DNA of 62,808 nucleotides from an uncultured Lachnospira sp. (GCA_946186125.1 CAMHLZ010000015.1:1-62808); one strand, 5' to 3'. Numbered from the stretch's first letter, positions 46,224 through 56,400 are shown. The notes: generated by a model not told the origin, from the sequence alone. Program-made: numbers and translations.

Positions 46224-48092
46224 TTATTTGTCATCTGACTGACATATTTCATTAAATGCAGAAACGGCAAACTCTCTTGTTCCACCATTTGTTACAATAG
46301 CTACTTTGATATTGTTACTCAACACATAACTGCCTTCTGCATTACAAGATACCGTAAACGTAATCACGGTATTATCTTTCATAAGCTGGTAGGCTGAAAC
46401 TTTTTCGGCCTTTAACTCAACTTTTGTATCACCTTTAACTGTAATCTGATATGTATTCGATGACAGTTTTTTTGCATCAAATGTATAATCATTATAAACT
46501 TCTCTTACAATTTCAACAATCATCTTGTCTTTGTCTGACTTAATACCTGCCCTGAGAGCCTGATCAGAATTTACTTTAATGCTCTTTAAATATCTTACTG
46601 CATCATCACAATCTGAACTGTATACATCAGCACTATTTTTCACAAGGAGAACTTCCTGCCTTACCTGAGGATAAATATTTGTAAAAACAAATCCTCCCAA
46701 AACAAAAACTAATAAAAGCCATAACCAATGAAGGTTCTTCCTTCCATATGTTGTATAACACCTTTTAACCGGGTAAAATACCGGGAGTATGAGTGCAAAA
46801 ATAACAAGTGTTACATCTCCATTGCTTATTGCCATTACAAGTCCATCTAAAAGCATTATACCATCAAAAACTCCTCCGGCAATCGCATATGTACTCTTAT
46901 ATGCCATAATATCAAAAGAGCCAAGTTTATAAAGGTATAAAAAGAATCCAACCAGTCCTATCATTGCCATTATAACAAGGAATCCCGTAATTTTTGTTAT
47001 AACCGAACCTGAATGTCCTCCGGAATTTACTGTATTATAATTACCTGAACCAAATGAATTGTTTCTGCTTCCATAATTTGGTGCTGTCATATCTACAGCA
47101 TCGCCACCAATATTCATTCCCCCCAGATCACCACTGTTAAATGAATTATCTCTTTTAAATGGTGCACTGTACGCTGCTGTACCATTTCCGCTCTCACTCG
47201 AACCTGATTCATACATAGTTCCACTTGTACTGCTGTATTTTGATACTTCACTTACTTCGTAATTAACGTTAGAAGTACCTCCATAAGGAGCGTTAACCAC
47301 TATTCTCGAATTATTAGTACTTTGACTTTGCGGCTGCTGTGGCTGTGCCATGTATGGCTCATCTACTTTTATTCCGCTGTTATATGATGCCTGCTGTGGC
47401 TGTGCCATGTACGGCTCATCTACTTTTATTCCGCTGTTATATGATGCCTGCTGTGGCTGTGCCATGTACGGCTCATCTACTTTTATTCCGCTGTTATATG
47501 ATGCCTGCTGTGGCTGTGCCATGTACGGCTCATCTGCTTTTATTCCGCTGTTATATGATGCCTGCTGTGGCTGTGCCATGTACGGCTCATCTGCTTTTAT
47601 TCCGCCGTTATATGATGTCTGCTGTGGCTGCGGCTGTGCCATATACGGCTCATCTGCTTTTATTTCACTGTTATATGATGCCTGCTGTGGCTGCAGCTGC
47701 GGCTGTGGTATAATATTTTCCGTATTATTTGTATATGAAATCTTTTCTTCCGGAAAATCCAAATTCTTTAAAATATCATTGACATCTGAATTTTTCGTAT
47801 CATTATTATTGTCAAATCCATCTAATATATTTCTTGCCTCATCGCTTACATCCGGTTCATCATTTGATATAAAAACAATATCATCATCGTCATTATCTGT
47901 ACTTTCCACATTATTAACGTTTCCAGCTGATGAATTACCATACATACTTTCTAAATATGCATTATTACTATATGCACTGCTTCCATATCCTAAAGGTTGT
48001 CCTCCATAACCATTTGAAGTTCCTGTTGAAAATGGAGTATTGCTTGTACTATTGTCATTTGTCATATTATTTTCCTCTTTATCGTCAAACAT
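46224..48092 (-). CDS. Membrane protein with Asn/Ser/Gln-rich N-terminus and tandem repeats
   Basis: About 622 residues. The first 330 are low complexity: NST-rich, acidic, then six 19-residue repeats with PYMAQPQQASYNSG. Four membrane segments follow (near ITGFLVIMAMIGLVGFFLYL, GVFDGIMLLDGLVMAI, VTLVIFALILPVFYPV, WLWLLLVFVLGGFVF). A C-terminal domain of about 150 residues, probably outside, ends the protein (VEIVREVYNDYTFDAKKLSSN). No family recognised. The start is uncertain: ATG 48092 lies 11 nt after AAAGGAG; the longer frame (48122) starts before it. A candidate structured RNA lies upstream. Confidence 0.65.
   Translation of the reverse strand: MFDDKEENNMTNDNSTSNTPFSTGTSNGYGGQPLGYGSSAYSNNAYLESMYGNSSAGNVNNVESTDNDDDDIVFISNDEPDVSDEARNILDGFDNNNDTKNSDVNDILKNLDFPEEKISYTNNTENIIPQPQLQPQQASYNSEIKADEPYMAQPQPQQTSYNGGIKADEPYMAQPQQASYNSGIKADEPYMAQPQQASYNSGIKVDEPYMAQPQQASYNSGIKVDEPYMAQPQQASYNSGIKVDEPYMAQPQQPQSQSTNNSRIVVNAPYGGTSNVNYEVSEVSKYSSTSGTMYESGSSESGNGTAAYSAPFKRDNSFNSGDLGGMNIGGDAVDMTAPNYGSRNNSFGSGNYNTVNSGGHSGSVITKITGFLVIMAMIGLVGFFLYLYKLGSFDIMAYKSTYAIAGGVFDGIMLLDGLVMAISNGDVTLVIFALILPVFYPVKRCYTTYGRKNLHWLWLLLVFVLGGFVFTNIYPQVRQEVLLVKNSADVYSSDCDDAVRYLKSIKVNSDQALRAGIKSDKDKMIVEIVREVYNDYTFDAKKLSSNTYQITVKGDTKVELKAEKVSAYQLMKDNTVITFTVSCNAEGSYVLSNNIKVAIVTNGGTREFAVSAFNEICQSDDK
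47335..47700 (-). repeat. Six 57-bp coding tandem repeats
   Basis: Units recur every 57 bases (CCATGTACGG at 47405, 47462, 47519 and 47576), with a 63-base last unit carrying extra Pro-Gln codons. Copies 2-4 are almost identical, which suggests recent duplication. They encode DEPYMAQPQQASYNSGIKV. Confidence 0.9.
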
Positions 48093-48129
48093 AACAAAAT
48101 CCGCTCCTTTCATATTAATCATCTGTTTG

Positions 48130-48245
48130 ACAGACGCTTTGTCCCTGGCCCGTTAATTCTGCCCAGTGATATATACTGCTAATTTGTGGCGCCTGTAACA
48201 CAAACAGCCGCACGAAAAATATGCCATAAGGCATACTTTCCGTAC
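48130..48245 (-). ncRNA. Candidate structured RNA element, copy B (between accDA and the Q-rich membrane protein)
   Basis: Read on the minus strand. First, a hairpin with 16-position arms (GTACGGAAAGTATGCC / GGCATATTTTTCGTGC) and loop TTAT. Then ACAGGCGC (48196-48189) and GCCACAAATTAGCA. Then an inner CTGG/CCAG hairpin enclosing GCAGAATTAACGGG. Finally GCGTCTGT (48137-48130), which pairs with ACAGGCGC over 8 bp with one G.U. The order, the 4-nt hairpin loop and the core match copy A at 37672-37796. Confidence 0.4.
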
Positions 48246-48253
48246 TAAATCTT

Positions 48254-48293
48254 CCTTGTGAAATAATAGCATATTTATGCTATTATTTCAAGG
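48254..48293 (-). terminator. Long hairpin after accDA, without a T-run
   Basis: TGAAATAATAGCATA and TATGCTATTATTTCA are perfect 15-bp arms with a 2-nt centre, extended by CCTT/AAGG across a small bulge. It lies 16 bases after the accDA stop. It may protect or process the 3' end; a classic intrinsic terminator is not evident. Confidence 0.5.
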
Positions 48294-48308
48294 TCGAAAC
48301 CAAATGAA

Positions 48309-50021
48309 TTAATAATTTCTAAAGCGGTTATACCTGTTATTTACTATTGTAGCTTCATCTACATTTTCATATTTTGCTAAAAATTCTTTTAAATTATTTT
48401 TAATATATCCTGCTATCTGCTGTATATTGTCATCTGTAGAAGGTTTGTATTCAGGAATAATTTTATCAATTATCTTTAACTGATGCAAATCTTTTGCCGT
48501 AATCTTCATAACTTTCGCAGCTTCTTCTGCTCTCCTGCTGTCTTTCCAAAGGATAGAAGCAAAACCTTCCGGAGACAAAATAGAGTATGTAGCATTTTCT
48601 AGCATCCATACCTCATTTGCAACTGCAAGGGCAAGTGCTCCTCCACTGCCGCCTTCACCAATCATTATAGTTACAATCGGCACACGCAATGTTGACATCT
48701 CATAAAGATTATTGGCAATTGCCTGACCCTGACCTCTTTCTTCAGCTTCTATACCACAAAAAGCACCCGGAGTATCTACAAAACATATTATAGGACGGTT
48801 AAATTTTTCTGCCTGTTTCATGAGCCGCAATGCTTTTCTATATCCTTCCGGATTTGGCATACCAAAATTTCTATATTGGTTTTCCTTAAGATTCTTACCT
48901 TTTTGCTGCGCAATAACTGTAACATTTTTGCCTGCAATAGATGCAATGCCACCTATAACTGCTCCATCATCACCAAAATATCTGTCACCATGAAACTCGA
49001 TAAAATCTTTAAAAATATATTTGATATAATCAAATCCGGTACTACGTTTGGAGTCCCTTGAAATCTTTACTCTGTCCCAAGGCGTCTTTTCTTTTGTATT
49101 TTTATTTCTTACATCAAAAACAGCATTTCTTCCATGATAGTAATCAGCAGACTTTAACGTCACTTTACCATCAGAATGTAATTTCAGGATATCTGATATT
49201 ACTGATTTCATCTCATTACGTTCAACTATCAAATCGACAAAACCTTTTTTTAATAAAAATTCAGCTCTTTGAAAACCTTCAGGTAACTTTTGGCCGATTG
49301 TCTGTTCAATAACCCTTGGTCCTGCAAATCCGACAAGAGCCCCCGGTTCAGCCAGAATAACATCTCCAAGCATTGCAAAACTTGCAGTAACACCACCTGT
49401 AGTCGGGTCTGTCAAAACAGTAATATATAGCAAACCGGCATCACTGTGCTTTTTTAGTGCCTGGGAAGTTTTCGCCATCTGCATAAGAGAAACCATGCCT
49501 TCCTGCATTCTTGCACCACCGGAACATGTAAATATAATAACCGGTAAATGCTCATCCGTTGCCTTTTCTACCATTCTGGTTATCTTCTCTCCGACAACAT
49601 ATCCCATACTTCCCATCATAAAGTTGGAATCGCACACAGCAACAGCACAAATATGCCCGTTAATTGTACATTTTCCGGTAATAACAGCTTCTTCTTCACC
49701 TGTCTTAATCTGCATATTATTTACTTTTTCAATGTAACCCTCAAAATCCAAAGGATTTACATCAGGCATCTTTTGATTCCATTCTTCAAAAGTGCCCTCA
49801 TCAGCAATCATTTCTATACGCTCTTTTGACGTCAATCTGAAATGGTGTCCACATTTGGTACAAGTCTTATAATTATTCCGTAAATCATCTGTATATACAG
49901 CTTTTTTACATATAGGACATTTTTCCCATAATCCATCAGGTACAGAAGGCTCTTTGCTAACATTATTGTCTTCTCTGTCAATCGCAATATATGAAGTTTT
50001 TTTAAATACACCATTAAACAT
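48309..50021 (-). CDS. accDA: Acetyl-CoA carboxylase carboxyltransferase, fused beta and alpha subunits
   Basis: 570 residues. The N-terminal half is AccD: a Cys4 zinc ribbon (CPICKK...CTKCGHHF), then [21 protein letters not shown] and [18 protein letters not shown]. From about residue 300 the AccA half begins ([18 protein letters not shown]) with [17 protein letters not shown] and [19 protein letters not shown]. Most bacteria encode the two as separate genes; here one chain carries both crotonase-like halves, giving fixed 1:1 stoichiometry. It transfers the carboxyl group from biotin to acetyl-CoA. Its ATG overlaps the accC stop by one base (TAATG), so translation is coupled. Confidence 0.97.
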   Translation of the reverse strand: MFNGVFKKTSYIAIDREDNNVSKEPSVPDGLWEKCPICKKAVYTDDLRNNYKTCTKCGHHFRLTSKERIEMIADEGTFEEWNQKMPDVNPLDFEGYIEKVNNMQIKTGEEEAVITGKCTINGHICAVAVCDSNFMMGSMGYVVGEKITRMVEKATDEHLPVIIFTCSGGARMQEGMVSLMQMAKTSQALKKHSDAGLLYITVLTDPTTGGVTASFAMLGDVILAEPGALVGFAGPRVIEQTIGQKLPEGFQRAEFLLKKGFVDLIVERNEMKSVISDILKLHSDGKVTLKSADYYHGRNAVFDVRNKNTKEKTPWDRVKISRDSKRSTGFDYIKYIFKDFIEFHGDRYFGDDGAVIGGIASIAGKNVTVIAQQKGKNLKENQYRNFGMPNPEGYRKALRLMKQAEKFNRPIICFVDTPGAFCGIEAEERGQGQAIANNLYEMSTLRVPIVTIMIGEGGSGGALALAVANEVWMLENATYSILSPEGFASILWKDSRRAEEAAKVMKITAKDLHQLKIIDKIIPEYKPSTDDNIQQIAGYIKNNLKEFLAKYENVDEATIVNNRYNRFRNY

Positions 50022-51376
50022 TAGCTATCACTTCTTTTCTTCATAAAATTCTCTATATAATCTGTCGTTATCTCTCCATTTTTAAATGTACTGTCTGAAA
50101 AAATCGAGAATAAAAAATCAATATTAGTATTTACACCGTTTATTACCAACTCACCAAGTGCACTCTGCATTTTATGAATTGCAGAAAATCTGTTTTTATC
50201 ATGTACAATCAATTTCAATATCATAGAATCATAGTTTGGCGGAATCTGATAACCTTCGTAAATAGCAGTATCAACTCTGATATCATTTCCTCCAGGAATA
50301 TGCAGATAATCAATTTTTCCGGGACACGGTCTGAATCCTTTTTGTGGATCTTCTGCATTTATCCTGCACTCGATTGCATGTCCATTAATTACAATATCTG
50401 ATTGGGTAACAGACAATTCCTGTCCATCGGCAATAAGTATCTGCTCCTTTATCAGGTCTATACCAGTAACCATCTCAGTAACCGGATGTTCAACCTGAAT
50501 CCTTGTATTCATTTCCATAAAATAAAACTGATTATCTTTATCAAGCAAAAACTCTATGGTACCTGCATTTTCATATCCGGCAGCTTTTGCAGCAAGCACA
50601 GCTGTATTTCCCATTTTTTCTCTTAAATCTTCACCAATAGCCATTGATGGAGATTCTTCAATCATCTTCTGATGATTACGCTGTATAGTACAATCTCTCT
50701 CTCCTAAATGAACTACATTACCATATTTATCTGCTATTATCTGAAATTCAATATGACGTGGATTTTGAATATATTTTTCTATATACATTCCATTATCCCC
50801 AAATGCATTCTGACTTTCCATTTGTGCTGTTTCAAATTTCTCATTAAATTCATCAGCACTCCATGCTATACGCATTCCTTTTCCTCCACCACCAAGCGTA
50901 GCTTTTATTATAACAGGATATCCTGCCTCATCAGCAAATTTCTTTCCCTCTTCTACATCGGTAATAATATGATCCGTGCCCGGAATTACAGGAACTCCGG
51001 CCTTTACCATTGTGTTCCTTGCTTCAGATTTATTGCCCATATTGCTGATTACAACTGAGGAAGGTCCAATAACTTTAATATTACATCTTTCACACATTTC
51101 TACAAACTTGGCATTCTCGGATAAAAAGCCGAATCCGGGATGGATTGCTTCAGCTCCTCCAGCAATCGTTGCACTGATAATTCTTTCCATGTTCAGATAA
51201 CTCTCTGACAAATCAGCAGGTCCTATACATATTGCTTCATCTGCAAGCTGAACATGAAGTGAATCCTTATCAACTTCTGAATAAACAGCAACTGATTTGA
51301 TTCCCATCTCTCTTAACGCACGTACAATCCTGACCGCAATTTCACCTCTGTTTGCAATTAATACTTTCTGAAACAT
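50021..51376 (-). CDS. accC: Biotin carboxylase subunit of acetyl-CoA carboxylase
   Basis: 451 residues. It carboxylates the biotin of AccB with ATP and bicarbonate. The start [20 protein letters not shown] is canonical. The ATP-grasp Gly loop is [11 protein letters not shown], and [20 protein letters not shown] holds the metal and active-site Glu/Arg residues; [17 protein letters not shown] follows. AGAGGG lies 6 nt before the ATG at 51376, which is inside the fabZ end (fabZ stops at 51393, so they are 16 bases apart). Confidence 0.97.
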   Translation of the reverse strand: MFQKVLIANRGEIAVRIVRALREMGIKSVAVYSEVDKDSLHVQLADEAICIGPADLSESYLNMERIISATIAGGAEAIHPGFGFLSENAKFVEMCERCNIKVIGPSSVVISNMGNKSEARNTMVKAGVPVIPGTDHIITDVEEGKKFADEAGYPVIIKATLGGGGKGMRIAWSADEFNEKFETAQMESQNAFGDNGMYIEKYIQNPRHIEFQIIADKYGNVVHLGERDCTIQRNHQKMIEESPSMAIGEDLREKMGNTAVLAAKAAGYENAGTIEFLLDKDNQFYFMEMNTRIQVEHPVTEMVTGIDLIKEQILIADGQELSVTQSDIVINGHAIECRINAEDPQKGFRPCPGKIDYLHIPGGNDIRVDTAIYEGYQIPPNYDSMILKLIVHDKNRFSAIHKMQSALGELVINGVNTNIDFLFSIFSDSTFKNGEITTDYIENFMKKRSDS

Positions 51377-51392
51377 AACTGCCCTCTCTATC

Positions 51393-51815
51393 TTAATTGA
51401 TTGCAAATGTAATTTCTGCCGTCACCGCAACTTTTCCGTTTACATATGCGGTTCCCTGACCAATTCCAACGCTTCCTTTATGCTTTATTATCTCACATTC
51501 AAGAACAACACTGTCACCGGGAACGATTTTCTGTTTAAATCTGGCTTTTGAAATTCCTCCAAAAAACGGAATCTTTCCTTTGTTGTCATCAAGACTTAAC
51601 ATTGCCACCGCTCCAACCTGTGCTAAAGCTTCAATAACAAGTACACCGGGAACAACCGGCTGTTCCGGAAAATGCCCTTTAAAAAACCATTCATCATATG
51701 TAAAGCATTTACATCCAACCGCTTTTTTTCCCGGTTCTATTTCGTCTATTCTGTCAACCAGTAAAAACGGATGTCTGTGAGGTATAATCTTCTCTATTTC
51801 CTTAACATCTAACAT
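51393..51815 (-). CDS. fabZ: 3-hydroxyacyl-ACP dehydratase FabZ
   Basis: 140 residues, a single hot-dog fold. It dehydrates 3-hydroxyacyl-ACP to trans-2-enoyl-ACP. The catalytic His is in FFKGHFPEQPVVPGVLVIEA, with the Glu of VIEALAQ. IPHRHPFLLVDRI is the N-terminal block. AAAGGAG lies 6 nt before the ATG. It is placed between accB and accC, the standard clostridial order. No fabA or isomerase (fabM) is visible, so unsaturated fatty acids must come from elsewhere or from FabZ itself. Confidence 0.97.
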   Translation of the reverse strand: MLDVKEIEKIIPHRHPFLLVDRIDEIEPGKKAVGCKCFTYDEWFFKGHFPEQPVVPGVLVIEALAQVGAVAMLSLDDNKGKIPFFGGISKARFKQKIVPGDSVVLECEIIKHKGSVGIGQGTAYVNGKVAVTAEITFAIN

Positions 51816-51816
51816 A

Positions 51817-52254
51817 CTAATTCTCCTTTATCACAAACAAAGGCTGACCATACTCAACCATATCTTTGTTATTTACCAGTATTTTCTGTATCGTTCCGTC
51901 GTATTCACTTTCAATTTCATTCATAAGTTTCATTGCTTCGATAATTCCAATAACCTGTCCCTTATGAACACTGTCTCCAACTTTTACAAATGGTTCTGCA
52001 TCAGGAGACGATGCAACATAAAAAGTTCCGACAATAGGAGATTTAACTACCGTACCCTCAATCTTCTCCTCTTTATCTGCATCACGATTTATTACCTCTA
52101 CATTTTCAACATACTGTAACGGTAATTCCTTAGTAACAACTTTTTCACACTTTTTTTTAATCTTAATATATGTATCATCCTGTCGGAACTCAAAACCTGA
52201 CAGTTTAGATTCCGACACAGCATTTATAATATCTATAACCTGATTAAATTCCAT
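51817..52254 (-). CDS. accB: Biotin carboxyl carrier protein
   Basis: 145 residues. The C-terminal biotinyl domain has IIEAMKLMNEIESE, where the Lys of AMKLM is biotinylated, and GTFYVASSPDAEPFVKVGD before it. The N-terminal part is a variable linker. GGAGG lies 5 nt before the ATG at 52254; the longer frame to 52266 begins at an ATG overlapping that site. It lies between fabF and fabZ. Confidence 0.96.
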   Translation of the reverse strand: MEFNQVIDIINAVSESKLSGFEFRQDDTYIKIKKKCEKVVTKELPLQYVENVEVINRDADKEEKIEGTVVKSPIVGTFYVASSPDAEPFVKVGDSVHKGQVIGIIEAMKLMNEIESEYDGTIQKILVNNKDMVEYGQPLFVIKEN

Positions 52255-52281
52255 TACAACCTCCATTTTTTTCCGTCATAA

Positions 52282-53517
52282 CTACTCACAATATTTCTTT
52301 ATCAGGAGGCTTGAATTATGTCCACCAAATCCCAATGAATTACTCAGTGCATATTTGAAATCCTGATTAACTCCTGTATCCTTCACATAATCGAGATCTA
52401 ATTCCTCCTCAGTCTCATTAAGACCAACTGTCTGATGAATATATCCTTCCATCAACTCTTTTACACAAGTGATAAACTCAATTGCGCCGGCTGCTCCCAA
52501 CATATGACCAATCATAGATTTAGTAGAATTAATCTTCATCTTATACGCATGCTCTCCAAAGGCAAGTTTAATTGCTCTCGTCTCAAAAAGATCATTTAAA
52601 TGAGTTCCTGTTCCATGTGCATTAATATATTCAACATCTTCTTTATTAATTCCTGCATCATTAATAGCTGCTTCCATAGCTTTTGCAGCTCCTGAACCAT
52701 CTTCTGCAGGTGATGTAATATGAAACGCATCTGAAGTATTTCCATATCCGACAACCTCTGCAAGAATCTGAGCTCCTCTTGTCTTCGCATGTTCTAATTC
52801 CTCAAGAATAACAATTCCGGAACCCTCACCCATAACAAAACCGCCTCTATCCTTATCAAAAGGTATAGATGCTCTTAATCTGTCTTCTGATAAAGACAAT
52901 GCCTTTAATGATGTAAAACCGGCAATTCCAAGTTCAGTTACGGAAGCTTCCGTACCACCTGCTATCATCACATCAGCATCACCATATTGAATTGTTCTGA
53001 ATGCCTCTCCAATAGAATTGGTTCCTGTTGCACATGCAGTTACAACATTAATTGATTTTCCCTTAGCACCTGTCTGAATAGAAACATTTCCTGCAGCCAT
53101 ATTTGTAATCATCATAGGTACAAACAAAGGATTAACCCTTCCCGGACCTCTGCTATTCATAGTTGTTACTTCTTTTTCAACCTGTTGGAGACTTCCAACA
53201 CCACTGCCAATAGAAACACCAACTCTGTAAGGGTCTACCTTTTCCATATCAATTCCTGCATTTTTTAATGCTTCAAATGCAGCTACTACAGCATACTGAC
53301 TAAACAATTCCATTCTTTTTGCAGCCTTAAAATCCATATAATCCTTGGCATTGAAATCTTTAACTTCTGCTGCAAGTTTAACTTTAAATTCTGAAGTATC
53401 GAATTTTGAAATCTTATCAATTCCGACTTTTCCTTCTTTTATCGATTTAAAAAAATCCTCAACATTATTTCCAATAGGTGTAACTGCACCCATTCCTGTC
53501 ACAACCACTCGTCTCAT
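52282..53517 (-). CDS. fabF: 3-oxoacyl-ACP synthase II (FabF)
   Basis: 411 residues, thiolase fold. It condenses malonyl-ACP with acyl-ACP in elongation. The catalytic triad Cys-His-His is present: NVVTACATGTNSIGEA, NAHGTGTHLND and STKSMIGHMLGAAGAIEF. The C-terminal NSLGFGGHNSSLLIK is typical. The canonical start is MRRVVVTGMGAVTPIG at ATG 53517 (12 nt after AAAGG); a TTG at 53523 has better spacing (6 nt), so two extra residues are possible. It is 28 bases after fabG. Confidence 0.96.
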   Translation of the reverse strand: MRRVVVTGMGAVTPIGNNVEDFFKSIKEGKVGIDKISKFDTSEFKVKLAAEVKDFNAKDYMDFKAAKRMELFSQYAVVAAFEALKNAGIDMEKVDPYRVGVSIGSGVGSLQQVEKEVTTMNSRGPGRVNPLFVPMMITNMAAGNVSIQTGAKGKSINVVTACATGTNSIGEAFRTIQYGDADVMIAGGTEASVTELGIAGFTSLKALSLSEDRLRASIPFDKDRGGFVMGEGSGIVILEELEHAKTRGAQILAEVVGYGNTSDAFHITSPAEDGSGAAKAMEAAINDAGINKEDVEYINAHGTGTHLNDLFETRAIKLAFGEHAYKMKINSTKSMIGHMLGAAGAIEFITCVKELMEGYIHQTVGLNETEEELDLDYVKDTGVNQDFKYALSNSLGFGGHNSSLLIKKYCE

Positions 53518-53549
53518 AAACAAACCATGCCTTTCATATATTCTGAATA

Positions 53550-54290
53550 TTACATATTCATTCCGCCATTTACCTCTATTACCTGTCCTGTAATATAAGA
53601 AGCACCTTCAGATGCCAAAAACAGCACGGTATTTGCAATATCTTCTACATTACCAAATTTTTTTGCCGGAATATCTGATAACATCTTTTCTTTTACACTA
53701 TCCGGAAGGCGATCTGTCATATCAGTCATAATAAATCCCGGAGCAATTGCATTTACAGTAATATTTCTACTTGCAACTTCCTTAGCAACAGACTTTGTAA
53801 GTCCGATAATTCCTGCCTTTGATGCAGCATAATTAGCCTGTCCGGCATTTCCTGTAACACCAACCACGCTTGAAATATTGATAATTCTGCCTGATTTCTG
53901 CTTTATCATCTGTCTGTTTATATGCTTAATAGTATTAAAAGCTCCTTTTAAATTCGTGTTAATAACCTTATCAAACTCTTCCTCAGTCATTCTCACAAGA
54001 AGATTATCAGCTGTTACACCGGCATTATTAACAAGAACGTCTAATCTGCCATATTTTTCGACAATACTCTTTATCATTTCTTCGGTAGCCGCATAATCAG
54101 ATACATTGCATTGAAGTATCTGTGCTATTCCACCATTTTCAGTAATCTCCTCAACAGTTTTCTCTGCTGCTTCTTTTGAACCGTTATAGTTAACAATAAC
54201 TGTGTATCCCGCTTCTGCAAGTTTGAGAGCAATACATTTTCCTATTCCTTTTGCAGCTCCCGTAACTAAAGCAATCTTTCCATTCTGCAT
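53550..54290 (-). CDS. fabG: 3-oxoacyl-ACP reductase FabG
   Basis: 246 residues, short-chain dehydrogenase. The NADPH loop is [14 protein letters not shown] appears in [13 protein letters not shown]. The catalytic Ser-Tyr-Lys is in [20 protein letters not shown] plus the following K. The C-terminal block [20 protein letters not shown] is standard. Its ATG overlaps the fabD stop (TAATG), and GGAGAGC lies inside fabD. Confidence 0.97.
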   Translation of the reverse strand: MQNGKIALVTGAAKGIGKCIALKLAEAGYTVIVNYNGSKEAAEKTVEEITENGGIAQILQCNVSDYAATEEMIKSIVEKYGRLDVLVNNAGVTADNLLVRMTEEEFDKVINTNLKGAFNTIKHINRQMIKQKSGRIINISSVVGVTGNAGQANYAASKAGIIGLTKSVAKEVASRNITVNAIAPGFIMTDMTDRLPDSVKEKMLSDIPAKKFGNVEDIANTVLFLASEGASYITGQVIEVNGGMNM

Positions 54291-55216
54291 TACTGCTCTC
54301 CTTTCACTGCCTTAACTACGGCCTCAACATCTTCAAACTTCTGAATATTGTACGATTTAACATCCTTGTTAATCTTTTTGATAAATCCCGTAAGTGTCTT
54401 TCCCGGTCCAATCTCTATAAAAGTATCAACACCTGCATCAATCATATTTTCAACACTCTGCTGCCATTTAACAGAAGAGTATACCTGTTTTCCAAGAAGA
54501 CTTCGTATTTGTGAATTATCAGTTATGTAACCGGCAGTTACGTTAGTAACATATGGCACTGCCGGATTTTTCATCTCAAAGTTTTCAAGATAACTTTCAA
54601 GCTCATTTCCAGCCTCCTCAAGCATAAATGAATGAAAAGGTCCGCTTACATTAAGATATATAACTCTCTTTGCTCCAGCATCGCACAACTTTTCGCCTGC
54701 TTTTTTAATAGATTCTTCAATTCCTGATATAACAACCTGACCAGGACAGTTATAATTAGCAACTACAACACCATCTATTTCAGCACATACATCTTCAACA
54801 GTCTTATTCTCAAGACCTAAAACAGCTGCCATGGCACCTACACCTACAGGAACAGCTTTCTGCATGAGAATTCCTCTTTTTCTTACTGCCTTTACGGCAT
54901 CAGAAAAGCTAATCACATCTGAAGCCACAAGTGCTGCATATTCGCCAAGGCTGAGTCCTGCATAAACATCTGCCGTAAGCCCCTGTCTCTTAACTTCTTC
55001 ATACATTGCCACACACGCAGTCAGCATAGCAGCCTGAGTATACTCAGTTATGTTAATATCTTCATTTTCTTCAAAGCATATTTCCTTAATATTTAAGTCA
55101 AGATTTTCATCAGCTACATCAAAAATCTTTTTGCTAACTTCTGAATTGTCATAAAAATCCTTAGCCATGCCCACTTTTTGTGCACCCTGTCCCGGAAATA
55201 CAATAGCTATACTCAT
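54290..55216 (-). CDS. fabD: Malonyl-CoA:ACP transacylase
   Basis: 308 residues. It loads malonate onto [15 protein letters not shown] opens the protein; the active-site Ser is in [11 protein letters not shown], and the catalytic His in [24 protein letters not shown] is the C-terminal block. It lies 20 bases after fabK and overlaps fabG by one base. GAAAGGTTTGG precedes the ATG. Confidence 0.97.
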   Translation of the reverse strand: MSIAIVFPGQGAQKVGMAKDFYDNSEVSKKIFDVADENLDLNIKEICFEENEDINITEYTQAAMLTACVAMYEEVKRQGLTADVYAGLSLGEYAALVASDVISFSDAVKAVRKRGILMQKAVPVGVGAMAAVLGLENKTVEDVCAEIDGVVVANYNCPGQVVISGIEESIKKAGEKLCDAGAKRVIYLNVSGPFHSFMLEEAGNELESYLENFEMKNPAVPYVTNVTAGYITDNSQIRSLLGKQVYSSVKWQQSVENMIDAGVDTFIEIGPGKTLTGFIKKINKDVKSYNIQKFEDVEAVVKAVKGEQ

Positions 55217-55236
55217 TATCCACCAAACCTTTCAAG

Positions 55237-56169
55237 TTAAAAATCTCTATCGCCCAACAATCCAACTGCTTCGCTCATAATCTCCTGTATGATTTCCTCA
55301 CAGCTTTGTTTTTTCTTTACTAAACCGGCAATCTGACCTGCCATAAGAGTTCCATCATCAACATTTCCATCAATAACAGCTTTTCTTAAAGCTCCAAGTG
55401 TCAGATGCTCTAATTCTTCAAACGTAGACCCTGATTTTTCAAGCTTTAAATACTCTCTGGTCATCTTATTACGAAGTTGTCTCACAGGATGTCCGTGACT
55501 AAGACCTGTTACCTCAGAATCAATATCTTTCGCTTTAATGACTTTATCCTTATAATTGTCATGAACAATACATTCGTCCGCAACAATAAATCTTGTACCA
55601 ATCTGTACCGCTGAAGCACCCAGCATAAATGCTGCTGCAACTCCTCTTCCGTCAGCAATACCTCCTGCTGCTATAACAGGAACGTTCACTGCATCAACTA
55701 CCTGTGGAACCAATGCCATCGTGGTAGTGCTTCCAATGTGACCACCTGATTCACATCCTTCAGCAACAACAGCACATGCACCACATCGCTCCATTCTTCT
55801 CGCCAAAGCTACAGAAGCAACAACCGGAATAAATTTTACATTGGCCTCGTTCCACAAAGATACATATTTTTCCGGAGAACCTGCACCTGTAGTTACTACG
55901 GGAATCTTTTCCTCAGCAACCAAATGTGCAACTTCTTCAGCATACGGACTCAAAAGCATTACATTCACACCAAAAGGCTTATCTGTAATCTCTCTGGTCA
56001 TTCTGATTTCTTCTCTTATAACTTCTGCCGGAGCATTCGCTCCGGCAATAATGCCAAGACCACCGGCCTTAGACACGGCACCTGCAAGATTATGCTCGGC
56101 AACCCATGCCATTCCACCCTGTATAACAGGATACTTTATGTTTAATAATTCTGTTATTCTGGTTTTCAT
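55237..56169 (-). CDS. fabK: Enoyl-ACP reductase II, FMN-dependent (FabK)
   Basis: 310 residues, TIM barrel of the nitronate monooxygenase-like family. NIKYPVIQGGMAWVAEHNLA and VPVIAAGGIADGRGVAAAF with LGASAVQIGTRF bind FMN. VVAEGCESGGHIGSTTTMAL is the block with the catalytic His. It performs the last step of each elongation cycle, and as no fabI is present in this window it is likely the main enoyl reductase (a triclosan-insensitive type). It lies 3 bases after acpP, with the ribosome site inside the end of acpP. Confidence 0.95.
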   Translation of the reverse strand: MKTRITELLNIKYPVIQGGMAWVAEHNLAGAVSKAGGLGIIAGANAPAEVIREEIRMTREITDKPFGVNVMLLSPYAEEVAHLVAEEKIPVVTTGAGSPEKYVSLWNEANVKFIPVVASVALARRMERCGACAVVAEGCESGGHIGSTTTMALVPQVVDAVNVPVIAAGGIADGRGVAAAFMLGASAVQIGTRFIVADECIVHDNYKDKVIKAKDIDSEVTGLSHGHPVRQLRNKMTREYLKLEKSGSTFEELEHLTLGALRKAVIDGNVDDGTLMAGQIAGLVKKKQSCEEIIQEIMSEAVGLLGDRDF

Positions 56170-56172
56170 ATA

Positions 56173-56400
56173 TTATTCAACACCCTTGTCTTTTAAATAT
56201 TTAACAACATCTCCCAAAGATAAAATATTTTCTAAATCTTCTGATGGTATTTCAACATCATACTCATCTTCAATTGCCATTACAATTTCAAACAAATCCA
56301 AAGAATCTGCATCTAAATCATCCTTGAACTTTGTGTCTGCACTTAATTCATCCTCATTAACATTTAACTGCTCTACTACTATTTCCTTAATCTTTTCTAA
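56173..56400 (-). CDS. acpP: Acyl carrier protein
   Basis: 75 residues, acidic four-helix carrier. The phosphopantetheine Ser is in DLDADSLDLFEIVMAIED. The start is MLEKIKEIVVEQL at ATG 56400, with GAGGAAGAGAA before it; the frame is open further up to 56457 but without support. First gene of the fatty-acid operon, in which fabH and a MarR-type regulator, common at this place in Clostridia, are absent. Confidence 0.97.
   Translation of the reverse strand, partial: LEKIKEIVVEQLNVNEDELSADTKFKDDLDADSLDLFEIVMAIEDEYDVEIPSEDLENILSLGDVVKYLKDKGVE

Noticed and set aside
47339-48009. Cys-rich plus-strand open frame over the 57-bp repeats (MYGSSTFIPLLYDACC-type repeats)
   Set aside because: It is the antisense reading of in-frame coding repeats of the minus-strand membrane protein, with no ribosome site of its own.
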